Source: JABWBD01 sp040768665 (GTDB lineage: Bacteria; Planctomycetota; Planctomycetia; Pirellulales; Thermoguttaceae). From it: DNA of 64,000 bases. Position numbers and translations under genes: made by a program. The stretch's first letter is position 1, and the number at the start of each line of letters is the position of its first letter. The notes under the pieces are model-generated. The model searched no databases. It was not told the origin of the DNA and worked only from the letters and a program-made list of their open reading frames with translations. The DNA lies in assembly GCA_040768665.1 (NCBI GenBank), contig JAXGMN010000060.1, positions 13,611 through 77,610 on the forward strand, written 5' to 3'. Of this stretch, positions 8,208 to 16,640 are shown piece after piece.

Positions 8208-10055
8208 ATGGACCAGATTTTTGTTTCGTTCTCGACGGAAAACAGGGAATCGGTCGAACCCATAGTGCGTGAGCTTCAGCACGGGTTCTGCGGAAACGTG
8301 TTCTATTATTTGGAGCAAGATTGCAGCAGCGCTCCGCTGATTCCCGACACACTCATTCGAGAGATCGAGAACAGTCAGGCGTTCATCTGTTTTCTCTCGG
8401 AGGCCGCAGGGAAATCACGTTGGGTGCAGGGCGAAGTGGACGTTGCCCTGGAAAAGTTGGACAAGGAACGCGTTCGATTTGTACGCCTTCGCGAAGGCTC
8501 TAATAAGATCCCTGCAGCCTTTCAATTTCGCTGCCACACCGGCACACGGGTCATTTTCGAGAACGACTTCAGGGGCCCTCGCGAAGTGGCCGCCGAGATC
8601 CGCCATAGCCTGGACTGGGTTCGCTGGCGCCCGGACGTGGACGTCCAGTTGCTGTTGGAGGAGTACCTCAGGCATCGCGAAACCTATCTCTGGAGGGCTG
8701 ACCCAGGCGCGCCGGCAGGGGCGCTGGCGATCAGGGAACCCGAACGGCACGACCAGACTCCGGCATGCCTCTATAGTGAGTTGACCGGGTTCTTCATTTC
8801 AGAATCCATCCGCCTTTATGACTTGACGGGCGATGAGATGTTCTTGCACGAGGCCTCCGGTGCAGCACGATGGCTGGTCGGCAGCGCGATGGACAAGGAG
8901 GGCGGCGGCATCCTGACGCGTCACTATTTCGCGCGAGACGCGGGGGCGAAACTCGAAACGACCTCTTTTTCGGGCAGGCAGGTTTATGCCTTCGACACGG
9001 CGATTTGTCTGATCGCCTTGACCGACTTGACCAAACGCTGGGGCCACTTGGATTCGCCCGACCGTGCAACAGGAGAGCGCCGCTACAACTTCAAGACGGA
9101 AGCTCGCCAACTCGGCGACTTTATTTGCGACACTCTGATGCGAGAAAGGAGCGACGATGATAAGGCCCCGCTCGCCGCGGTCTATTCGTTGTGCGAACAG
9201 CGTCCGTTGCCCGATGAAAACCGATGGTCTCGCCGGTTTGGGCCGCATCATGCACGGGTGGCGGAAGCTTTGGCGGAATTGCACCACTTGACCCGCAACC
9301 GGAAGTATCGGGACTGCGCGTTGAGGATCTGCGACGCCATCCTGCGGTTCCAGGATCCGGAGGGAGACCTGGAGACCTCGCCGGGAATGACCGAGTTGCA
9401 TCCATTCGCCTACGGGGCGGAAGGCTTGATGCGGGTCGGGGAATTGCTCAACCAGCCCCACTATGTGGACGCCGCGAGACTGATGGTCGAATGGAGCCTG
9501 GATCTGCAGAGCGATGACGGTTCGATTGCACAGTGCTTTCGAGACGGCATGCCGGTCGGGCCGGCCGGTCAGAATTACCGGACGGACGCCCTGGGGCAAG
9601 TGCTTCTTGTCGCCGCGAAACTCGGGCTCGCCGAAGAAGATCGCGAATATCGGCCGAAAGTCGACCGACTTGTTCACTTCCTCATGCGGCTCGAGAACGG
9701 GTCGGGGGTATTTCCCTTCGGTTTCCTGGATTCCGGCAACAACGATTTCCCACGCTGCAAAACGCGGAGTTACTGGCCCGGCATGTACGCGATCGATGCC
9801 TTGATAACGTATCAGGTCAGCCGGTTGGCGCACGACGCCAGGGTCATCGTGCTGGCGGGCGGGCGAGGCACGCGGCTCTGGCCGTTGTCCTGCACGCGAG
9901 TTCCCAAGCCGCTGTCATCGGCCATGCTGGGAAACCGGAGTCTCCTCGAAGAAACACTGCAACGCTACACGCGTTCCCGGCTGATCCCTGCGGAAAACGT
10001 CTACGTGCTGTGTTCCGGCGGGCGTAACCGGTGTTCCGGCGGCTGCTTCCGTTAA
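8208..10055 (+). CDS. TIR / alpha-toroid / nucleotidyltransferase fusion, 5' part (interrupted by IS)
   Basis: The start is supported by GGGAGG eight bases upstream. Residues 1-125 form a TIR domain: IFVSFSTENRE at 4-14, FICFLSE near 59-65, and SRWVQGEV with a Glu at 76 in the position of the catalytic glutamate of NAD-cleaving TIR domains. Residues ~165-535 look like an (alpha/alpha)-toroid of the AGE/glucoamylase type (SESIRLYDLTGDEMFL, HPFAYGAEGLMRVGELL, DALGQVLLVAAKLGL). From 546 a sugar-nucleotidyltransferase begins: VIVLAGGRGTRLWPLS then VPKP at 565-568, the nucleotide-binding signature. The authentic reading ends at 10019, where an insertion sequence enters; the last 12 codons are IS sequence. 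The remainder continues at 11700-13661 in the same phase, so the ancestral protein was about 1,254 residues. Confidence 0.8.
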   Translation: MDQIFVSFSTENRESVEPIVRELQHGFCGNVFYYLEQDCSSAPLIPDTLIREIENSQAFICFLSEAAGKSRWVQGEVDVALEKLDKERVRFVRLREGSNKIPAAFQFRCHTGTRVIFENDFRGPREVAAEIRHSLDWVRWRPDVDVQLLLEEYLRHRETYLWRADPGAPAGALAIREPERHDQTPACLYSELTGFFISESIRLYDLTGDEMFLHEASGAARWLVGSAMDKEGGGILTRHYFARDAGAKLETTSFSGRQVYAFDTAICLIALTDLTKRWGHLDSPDRATGERRYNFKTEARQLGDFICDTLMRERSDDDKAPLAAVYSLCEQRPLPDENRWSRRFGPHHARVAEALAELHHLTRNRKYRDCALRICDAILRFQDPEGDLETSPGMTELHPFAYGAEGLMRVGELLNQPHYVDAARLMVEWSLDLQSDDGSIAQCFRDGMPVGPAGQNYRTDALGQVLLVAAKLGLAEEDREYRPKVDRLVHFLMRLENGSGVFPFGFLDSGNNDFPRCKTRSYWPGMYAIDALITYQVSRLAHDARVIVLAGGRGTRLWPLSCTRVPKPLSSAMLGNRSLLEETLQRYTRSRLIPAENVYVLCSGGRNRCSGGCFR

Positions 10056-11699
10056 GTTGGGTAAGGTGCCGGAATTGAGCTAAACGAGAAACGGCCTCTG
10101 TGTCATGCTGGGGCAGTGTCATGTAAATCACCCTGGCATGGAGGCCGCACAATGAGCATGGTCAATCGGCAGGACGGGATCAAGGGCAAATCGTTGGTTG
10201 AGTTGGCGAGGGAGTTGGAGGCATCGGTTCGAGAAGCGGCCCGGAATGGGAAATCGCTGTATGAGGTGGAAAAAACCACCTTCGAGCGTGTCCTGCAAAT
10301 CGGCCATGCTGCGGTCGAACAATTCCTCATACTGCAAGGCGATGGAGATCTCGGCCCCAACGTGAGCACTGCGGAGGGCCGGCGACTCAAGCGGAGCGAC
10401 GAACTGGTAGAGCGGCCGTTGCGGACGGTGTTCGGCGAGCATACGATCCGAGCCTATGTGTATGCGGCGGGAACCCACGAAGCGATTGAACTCCGTCCGG
10501 TCGACGCGCGGCTGAGTTTGCCGCGGGGCAAGTGCTCGTATTTTTTCGAGGAATTCTCGCAGTACTTCTGCGTGGATCAGGCATTTGGGCAAGCTGCGCA
10601 AGGGCTGGCGACGGTGCTGCGACAAGAGGTTTCCGTGGATACTCTGGAACGCATCAATCAACGCATGGGAGAACAGGCAGAGGCGTTCCTCGACCAGCTT
10701 CCCACGCCTCCCGCCAAGGAAGAAGGCGAGTTGCTGGTGTTTACGGCCGATGGCAAGGGGGTGCCGCTGGTCAAGGAGGATGCGCAGCGTGTGCCTGCCT
10801 TCGAGAAGAGCGAGCGACCGGGCAATCGCCGCATGGCGACGTTGGCCTGCGTCTACACGATCGACCGCTACGTGCGGACCCCGGAGCAAATCGTGGCGGC
10901 GTTGTTTCGCGACGATACCGGACCGCGGCCGAAGAATCGCCCGCAACCGCAGTTCAAACACGTCACGGCACAGTTTACCAGGGTACGCGAGGAGCCGGAC
11001 GGGGAGTTGTGGGAATACAACGGCACGATGGAAGCCTTTTGTTGGGCAAACAAACAGATCGATCTCCGCCGTCGGCCGAGCCAGAAGGTTCTGCGACTGA
11101 TGGACGGCCAAGCCAGCTTGTGGAACGCTGCGGATTCGTGTCTGGAAGTGCCGCCGGAAGAGATCATCGACATCCTGGATATCCTGCACGTATCCAGTTA
11201 CGTCTGGCGGGCGGCCAAGGTGTTTGATCCGCATAAGGAGCACCAGGAGGTGTTCGCCCGCGGTCGTTTGCTGCGGATTCTCCAAGGTGAGGTGCGCGGC
11301 GTTGTGGCGGGGTTGCGGCAAATGGCCACCAAGCGGGGCATCAAGGGCAAGAAGCTCGCGGAAATCGCCACGGTGTGCGGCTACTTCGAGAAACACGCCA
11401 ATCGGATGCGTTATGACGAATACTTGGCGGCGGGCTACCCAATCGCCACCGGTGTCATCGAAGGAGCTTGCCGCCACTTGGTAAAGGACCGCATGGAGCG
11501 GAGCGGGATGCGATGGCGATTGGCAGGTGCCCAGCCGATGCTTCACGTCCGAGCGGTCTATCAATCTTCCTACTGGGATCACTTTCACCAAGATCGTATG
11601 GCTCGAGAACTGTGTAACATTCACCCAAATCGTGCTCTTCTATGCAACTACCAGCCTATCGCGCTCGCGAGCTAATAGGCCGGGGCGTCGGTTACGCCC
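10020..11699. mobile_element. Complete ISKra4-type insertion sequence
   Basis: A 1,680-bp element. Both ends read gggcgtaaccg inward (10020-10030 and complement at 11689-11699), with weaker matching to about 20 bp. The host sequence tgttccggc is duplicated at 10011-10019 and 11700-11708 (9 bp). Ends beginning GGG and a 9-bp duplication agree with what is known of the ISKra4 subgroup. The identical duplications and intact transposase suggest a fairly recent insertion. It disrupts the TIR fusion gene. Confidence 0.9.
10152..11675 (+). CDS. ISKra4 family transposase
   Basis: 507 residues from the ATG at 10152, which follows GGAGG; a GTG at 10116 is open but has no ribosome site. The family signatures are present: FTADGKGVP with Asp200, DILDILHVSSYVW with Asp343, and YPIATGVIEGACRHLVKDR with Glu437, which together form the expected DDE catalytic triad, followed by MERSGMRWRLAGAQPML. 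The length suits a full transposase and there are no frameshifts, so the enzyme looks active. It fills nearly the whole element between the two terminal repeats. Confidence 0.92.
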   Translation: MSMVNRQDGIKGKSLVELARELEASVREAARNGKSLYEVEKTTFERVLQIGHAAVEQFLILQGDGDLGPNVSTAEGRRLKRSDELVERPLRTVFGEHTIRAYVYAAGTHEAIELRPVDARLSLPRGKCSYFFEEFSQYFCVDQAFGQAAQGLATVLRQEVSVDTLERINQRMGEQAEAFLDQLPTPPAKEEGELLVFTADGKGVPLVKEDAQRVPAFEKSERPGNRRMATLACVYTIDRYVRTPEQIVAALFRDDTGPRPKNRPQPQFKHVTAQFTRVREEPDGELWEYNGTMEAFCWANKQIDLRRRPSQKVLRLMDGQASLWNAADSCLEVPPEEIIDILDILHVSSYVWRAAKVFDPHKEHQEVFARGRLLRILQGEVRGVVAGLRQMATKRGIKGKKLAEIATVCGYFEKHANRMRYDEYLAAGYPIATGVIEGACRHLVKDRMERSGMRWRLAGAQPMLHVRAVYQSSYWDHFHQDRMARELCNIHPNRALLCNYQPIALAS

Positions 11700-11711
11700 T
11701 GTTCCGGCGAG

Positions 11712-13661
11712 GTGCGCCGCAACGCCCTGAAGCTCTGCATGCGTGAGGGTGTGCCTTCCGACCATGTCCTGTCGGATGTCGATCAGGCCGGCGAAGGTGC
11801 TCTCCCGGCGCTCCGAGTCGGCATCCAGCGGATGTCCGAGCCCGAGGACGGGCCCAAGGACACTCGCTTCGGCGCTCGCATCGTCCTGGTTTCGCTTGCG
11901 GACGACGTATTCGACCCGTGGGACGCCCCCTGCGAAGTGATCCGACGCGCGTTGCTTGCCGTGGGGCGCGAAGGGGGCTCAGAGGGCAAGACGATTGTTC
12001 TCTTGGGGGCGCCCGTCTCGGGCCACGATCCTCGATTTGGCCATGTATCGTACGAGAGAGAGCCGCAAACCCCTCTGGGCTGCTCGCGCGTGACGACGTT
12101 CCTCGCCAAGCCGGAGGCTCCGCCGTGGGGTGACGGCCACGCGAACGACGACGACGCGAACTGGGCCTGGGATTGCGGTACGCTGGTGGCCTTGGGCGCG
12201 ACCTGGAAGGAAGTTCTTCAGTCCGCGTCGGGCCGCGATCTGGACCGGGACTTGCTCGCCGCGGCGACTCCCGGACGCCTCAGCTTGGCGGCCCTTCACC
12301 CGTCGATTCGTTTCGATGATTTCGGGGTGCCGGGAAAGAACTTGCTCAATTTCTTCCGGGGCAGACCGTGTGCAAGGCACGGCAACGTCGTTCTCGGGAC
12401 AGGGCCGGACGGCCACGAAGACAACGTCCGCCTGTTGTGCGCCTCCGGCAACGTGATTATCACCGACCGCCGAAGAGTGGATGTTTACGGTCTTCACCAT
12501 CAACTGATTATCGACAGTGCCACGACGAACTCCGCCCTTGTGATGCCTTTGGACAGGATCTCTTCTTTCCAGGCGTTCTACGACAGCCTCAGCGCGTCGC
12601 ACGATCTGGAGGCCTTTTTCGAAGGAGGCAGAAACGCCCGTCGCGCAGCGGCCAACCAATATATCTTCAATTCGCCGGGGAGCCGATGTCTTGGCGGCTG
12701 TACCGGACTGATCGTCGTTCTCGACAGTCCTGAGGTCGTCTTGTACCGTTCCGAGGAGCGTCTTTCGGTACGGCGTGAATCCGCGGTATCGCCGGAAATC
12801 GACGAGGGGAGTTTGGCGGTCCTGGTCAAGAGGCAAGACGAGGACCCGAAGTTGGTCGAACATTTGGTGCACGTTTGCGCAATCGGGCGAGCTCTTGTCG
12901 GAATCTCGGCCGCTGGAATACCGGCCGAGGGTGCCTTGAACCTGCCGCTGGAATTCTGCAACTGGATTCTCTGGCCCGTGCTCTTGTTTCACGATTTCGG
13001 CGGGTGCCTGGATCCTGCGGCCGAGGACCGGGAACAAGCGGTTCTTCGGGATCTCCATAACGTTACGAAGCTGAACCGGCGTCACTTGGATACGCTTGTG
13101 CTCGACCAGTTGCTGGCTCTGCGAGATCGCGAAGCGGATCGGCGGAATCGCGCGACAGACAAAGCCCCCGCCTTGTTCAACGATGATGTGACTTCGGCGG
13201 TTAAATTCCTCCAGACGCGAGGGGAAAGTTACGTGCAACAGAACAAGGCTCACTTGCTCGACGTGGCGGTAATCTTGCTGCAGTGCCACGACAGCCCCGA
13301 GCGGTTCAAATCATTTTTGGAGGACTACCCCAATTTTGCCGCCGCGTGGAAAGAGAATGAGCCCGAGGTCCGGATGCCGACCGTCGACGAGGTGATGGAC
13401 ATGTACGCCGTGGTGAGGATTTCGGACAGCCTCTCCTTTGCAAATTGGCACTGGAAGAGAGAAAAGGTGTCCACGATCAGGGACGACGTAAAGCCCGACG
13501 AGCCGGAGTCGGCGGATGTGACTCTCAACTACCTGCGAGGCAAATTGAGACTGGCTGGATTTTCGGACGAGCGATTGGAGCAATGGTGTGATCTCGTCAA
13601 ACGACGGCTCAACGGCGAGCAACTCAAGGCGGTTCTTGATACGCTACGAAAGAGGGAGTAG
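11712..13661 (+). CDS. TIR / toroid / nucleotidyltransferase fusion, 3' part
   Basis: This continues the gene broken at 10019. From the target duplication at 11700 the frame reads CSGEVRRNALKLC, exactly the expected follow-on of VYVLCSG in the 5' part. The GTG at 11712 has no ribosome site, so separate expression is doubtful. The first ~200 residues complete a mannose-1-phosphate guanylyltransferase-like fold: GKTIVLLGAPVSG, VTTFLAKPEAP, ANWAWDCGTLVAL, then FDDFGVPGKNLLNFF and a beta-helix-like GNVVLGTGPDGHEDN to HHQLIIDSATTNSALVM. The last ~350 residues are unrecognised and mostly helical, with no clear membrane segment. The substrate and product of the nucleotidyltransferase are unknown. 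Confidence 0.7.
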   Translation: MRRNALKLCMREGVPSDHVLSDVDQAGEGALPALRVGIQRMSEPEDGPKDTRFGARIVLVSLADDVFDPWDAPCEVIRRALLAVGREGGSEGKTIVLLGAPVSGHDPRFGHVSYEREPQTPLGCSRVTTFLAKPEAPPWGDGHANDDDANWAWDCGTLVALGATWKEVLQSASGRDLDRDLLAAATPGRLSLAALHPSIRFDDFGVPGKNLLNFFRGRPCARHGNVVLGTGPDGHEDNVRLLCASGNVIITDRRRVDVYGLHHQLIIDSATTNSALVMPLDRISSFQAFYDSLSASHDLEAFFEGGRNARRAAANQYIFNSPGSRCLGGCTGLIVVLDSPEVVLYRSEERLSVRRESAVSPEIDEGSLAVLVKRQDEDPKLVEHLVHVCAIGRALVGISAAGIPAEGALNLPLEFCNWILWPVLLFHDFGGCLDPAAEDREQAVLRDLHNVTKLNRRHLDTLVLDQLLALRDREADRRNRATDKAPALFNDDVTSAVKFLQTRGESYVQQNKAHLLDVAVILLQCHDSPERFKSFLEDYPNFAAAWKENEPEVRMPTVDEVMDMYAVVRISDSLSFANWHWKREKVSTIRDDVKPDEPESADVTLNYLRGKLRLAGFSDERLEQWCDLVKRRLNGEQLKAVLDTLRKRE

Positions 13662-13710
13662 CCAGGCCGAAGATGTTTGTCGCCTAGCCCGGTTTAATCA
13701 CGAGCCCATC

Positions 13711-13771
13711 CTAACCCGATGCGCAAGCGAGGGCAACTCGTTGTGCGGCCCTCGCTTGCGCATCGGGTTAG
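13711..13771. repeat. Perfect 24-bp hairpin repeat
   Basis: A 24-bp stem begins ctaacccgatgcgcaagcga at 13711 and ends at 13734; its exact complement fills 13748-13771, leaving a 13-base loop. It lies 50 bp after the TIR-fusion stop, so it could terminate that transcript, though no T-run follows. The motif resembles a GC-rich palindrome that I recall as widespread in planctomycete genomes, which would make it a dispersed repeat. Confidence 0.75.
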
Positions 13772-14352
13772 TATCGCGCAGTCTGCCGGGAGAACTCCGG
13801 GGTCGCGAATAATCCGGGCTAGTCGTAGTGCCACACTTTTGCAGCCTGGCAAGCAGAGCCACCCGCCAATGGGCGGTCAGGTGGGATTAGGCGTGTGCCG
13901 CCACCGAGTGCAATACTTGCAGGGCTGGCTCAGTGACCCGATCGAGGAAATTGCTCGATTCGCAGCGCCGTGTTATGATCGCGGCGTCCGTCCTGGTGCT
14001 GGCCGCGTTACCGGCACGATGCCGAACGAAGGTCGACCGACCACGAGCCACCCTTGGGACGGTTCCCGCAGATTCCGACGCCCGGCAGAAGAGACCAGAG
14101 CGTTTGGGCGGCGCTTGCGACGAATCCACGAAGAGGCCCGGACAAAAAGGGACTGGCTCCGAGCCAAACACCTGAAAAGCGCGCAGAATTTGCGTCCTGG
14201 CGAAGTGCCTGTCCGCGTTTTTTTAGGGCCTCCCCCACCAAATCGCCCGCAGCAAGGAGAAAGCTGCTCTGCGAGGATGCCCTCAACACCGCCAGGCGTT
14301 GGAAGTGCGAGCAATCTCTGCCCCTCTCTCGCGAACAGGACAAGGAGGCATC
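13772..14352. other. Intergenic stretch, possible promoter and degenerate palindrome
   Basis: No convincing gene. TTGCTC (13951-13956), a 17-bp spacer and TATGAT (13974-13979) resemble a sigma70 promoter on the plus strand, about 370 bp ahead of the next gene. Around 14150-14230 the pair aaaaagggactggctcc and gtgcctgtccgcgtttttt looks like a decayed copy of the GGGGAC palindromes. Confidence 0.35.
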
Positions 14353-16293
14353 ATGTCCACTCCAGTAGTACTGGGAGATCCGCTCTTCACCCGAGATTCC
14401 AATGGGAGACTCACCTCGCAAACCCTTACCGTCTTTCCCTACTTCGACGTCATCGTCACGTACCCCATGCCACATGCCTTCCAGATCGAGGCGTGCATCG
14501 AGTGGCTCAACCGGCAGCGCGAATCGCAAGGGCGTCCGGCGCTGACTCCCGAGGAAGAGCAGGAGGTTCGCGAGGATGCCGTGGCCGGCGTCATCGAGCA
14601 TGGCGCCATCCAACTCCGCCCGGATCCGCAGAACATGCCGTTGGCATTCCGGGCGGACAGGCTCCTGCAGAAACTCGTATCGAAACAGTGCATCAAGTTC
14701 CTCAACGTGCTCAACCCTCTCGTCCGCGATGCCCTCAAACGCCGCGGTGAGTGCTGGCGGATGGCCCGCCTTCCCACGTCGCGAGACGAGATGAAACAAC
14801 GGATCCTCGCGGCGAAACGCGGAATTCGCGGCCGCGAAATCTATTACTACAATGCGACGACCGGTACCCGCTGGCTCACCTGCCACGAGTTTGCCCGCCT
14901 GGCGGAACTGGACGAAACCGAGCTTCGGCGCCACCTGGAGGAGATTCGCGAGTTTTCTCGCAAACTGAATCCCCAGCGCAATCCCGAAATCGCCTTCTAC
15001 ATGGCCGACGAGTCGTTTTCGGGGGCGGCGTTCGAACCGTGCGACTTCGCTTCGATGAGCCGTGCCGAGTTGCTCGCGGTGTACGAAGGGCTCTGCTCTC
15101 GTTTTCGAGACGCGGTCGCAGCGGAGTTCCAGGACGACGATCTGGAAAACGGCGAGTGGCGACACCGCATGTTCTCCGTCCTGGTGACGGAAAATGCCGA
15201 GGTGATCGAGGAAGAGGTCCTGTTGTCGCTCAGTGCCGAGTTCTATATGCAGATTCAGTGGCTTCCCGGAGGGCGGATGATCAACGGGGAGCTGGCGTTC
15301 GACGAGCTTTTCGAGGAGGATCAGCAGGACCCGTGCGCGGAAAACGCGCGCGAGTTTCTCTACAACCTCGTTCGCGAATACGAAGACCTGGACTACGTGA
15401 ACATCGGCAAGGTGGTCAACTCCCTGTCGCGGCGGAGTTGGACCCGCGGGCGCCGGGAGGTCTACCTCGCGGTGATGAAGCGGCGCGGCCTGCCCAGAGA
15501 GACGGTGAGTATCATCCGCATTCAGAAATGGGGGGTGCGCGAGCATCTCGATGAAGGGCGCTTCGAGCCCGACGCCATGTCCAGGTCCGACGAGTACACC
15601 GAGTACGTGCTCGATCGGCGGTTCGCGTGCCGCTACCTGGGCATGAATATCCCGAAACGGGTCACGGCCAGGAAGATCTGCGAACGGTACTTCGGGCCCT
15701 GGACGGGACCGACGGGCTACATGATCTGGACTCCGTACTTCGAGAGGCTCTACATACCGGGGATCGCCTCGGACAAAATGCCTCGCCAGCGGCTTTGCGA
15801 CCCGGAGTTCGCCCTCAAGTTCGCTTCGTTGCTCGGGCAGGCCGCCGCCCCGAACCTGATCGTCGGCAGGTGCGACTCGAACCACAACGTCCTGTTCGAC
15901 GACGGCGACGAGATCATCGTCGAGAGAGAAAGACGCCCCGCGGAGATCGTGGTCGCGGACCAGACCGGCACGTTCGGCGATTACCAGCGGCCGTTGGAGG
16001 TTTCCGCCCCGGCTTATGCCGGGCCTGTCAACCGACGCCTCGGCGACTTGCCCGACCCCGAACAGTTTGCGCGAGTCTACCTCGACGCCTTCGTTCAGCG
16101 GTTCGCGTGCATCCAGGACAAGTACCGCAAACGGCATCGGGCGTTCGACACCCTCTTTCGGACTCGTCCCTACAACGAACACGGGTGCTTCGCCTATCGG
16201 TGGAAGCAGGTCCTGAAACGCCTCGAACAGGCCGACCCGCGCGAACTGGCCGAAATCATCCGCGAGAATCTGAAACTCGGCGCCCCCTGCTGA
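14353..16293 (+). CDS. Unrecognised 646-residue soluble protein
   Basis: The start at 14353 is fixed by AAGGAGG immediately upstream. There is no signal peptide or membrane segment. The protein is rich in charged residues and appears mainly helical in the first 450 residues (EYEDLDYVNIGKVVNSLSRR, RREVYLAVMKRRGLPRE). A later segment, NLIVGRCDSNHNVLFDDGDE near 501-520, followed by IVVADQTGTFGDY, is the most motif-like part: an Asn and an Asp spaced as in kinase-like folds, but I see no P-loop or HRD equivalent, so I assign no function. An open frame on the opposite strand (14008-16182) is a shadow. The gene lies downstream of the TIR fusion on the same strand, separated by 690 bp with its own possible promoter. 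Confidence 0.75.
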   Translation: MSTPVVLGDPLFTRDSNGRLTSQTLTVFPYFDVIVTYPMPHAFQIEACIEWLNRQRESQGRPALTPEEEQEVREDAVAGVIEHGAIQLRPDPQNMPLAFRADRLLQKLVSKQCIKFLNVLNPLVRDALKRRGECWRMARLPTSRDEMKQRILAAKRGIRGREIYYYNATTGTRWLTCHEFARLAELDETELRRHLEEIREFSRKLNPQRNPEIAFYMADESFSGAAFEPCDFASMSRAELLAVYEGLCSRFRDAVAAEFQDDDLENGEWRHRMFSVLVTENAEVIEEEVLLSLSAEFYMQIQWLPGGRMINGELAFDELFEEDQQDPCAENAREFLYNLVREYEDLDYVNIGKVVNSLSRRSWTRGRREVYLAVMKRRGLPRETVSIIRIQKWGVREHLDEGRFEPDAMSRSDEYTEYVLDRRFACRYLGMNIPKRVTARKICERYFGPWTGPTGYMIWTPYFERLYIPGIASDKMPRQRLCDPEFALKFASLLGQAAAPNLIVGRCDSNHNVLFDDGDEIIVERERRPAEIVVADQTGTFGDYQRPLEVSAPAYAGPVNRRLGDLPDPEQFARVYLDAFVQRFACIQDKYRKRHRAFDTLFRTRPYNEHGCFAYRWKQVLKRLEQADPRELAEIIRENLKLGAPC

Positions 16294-16360
16294 GTCAGGA
16301 AGGCGTCGAGGAGATCACCTGGGGATTTGTCGGCGGCTTCGGCCTTGCCGCGGGCAAGTA

Positions 16361-16533
16361 GGCACCAGCAGCCACCCTTGTAAAGGTCGCAAGGCGTTGC
16401 GAATTCATCGTTTAACCGCAGTGCCCAACGGGCCGCGCGTCGGGCGGAGGGTGGCGCGGCTATCGGTCACCGGCGCGCGGCCCGGTGGGCACCGCAATTG
16501 GGTTAAACGACCTTTACAGGGGTGGCACCAGCA
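16361..16533. mobile_element. MITE-like long palindrome (family 2) with direct repeats
   Basis: The element lies between copies of ggcaccagca at 16361-16370 and 16524-16533, which look like a target duplication of 8-10 bp. Its ends are inverted: ccacccttgtaaaggtcg at 16372-16389 against the complement of cgacctttacaggggtgg at 16508-16525 (one mismatch). Inner arms also pair (cgtttaaccgcagtgccca with tgggcaccgcaattgggtt, and gggccgcgcg with cgcgcggccc). It codes for nothing and fills most of the 16294-16640 gap. Confidence 0.7.
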
Positions 16534-16640
16534 ACACAGCTCGTTTCGCTTTACCTCTGGCGCTTCGCCGCGCCACGTCGAAGCAAAAGCTCTTGGAGTA
16601 ACGTAAACAGACCATCCACAGCCGCACCGGAGCCACTGTC

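Noticed and set aside
13933..14175. Possible 80-codon small gene with a lipoprotein-like start (AALPARC)
   Set aside because: The -10-like TATGAT overlaps its best ATG, there is no ribosome site, and the rest of the peptide has no regularity.
14008..16182. Long minus-strand open frame (724 codons) opposite the 646-residue gene
   Set aside because: It lacks a ribosome site, and its protein looks like the complement of a GC-rich gene; the plus-strand gene has AAGGAGG at its start and a sensible composition.
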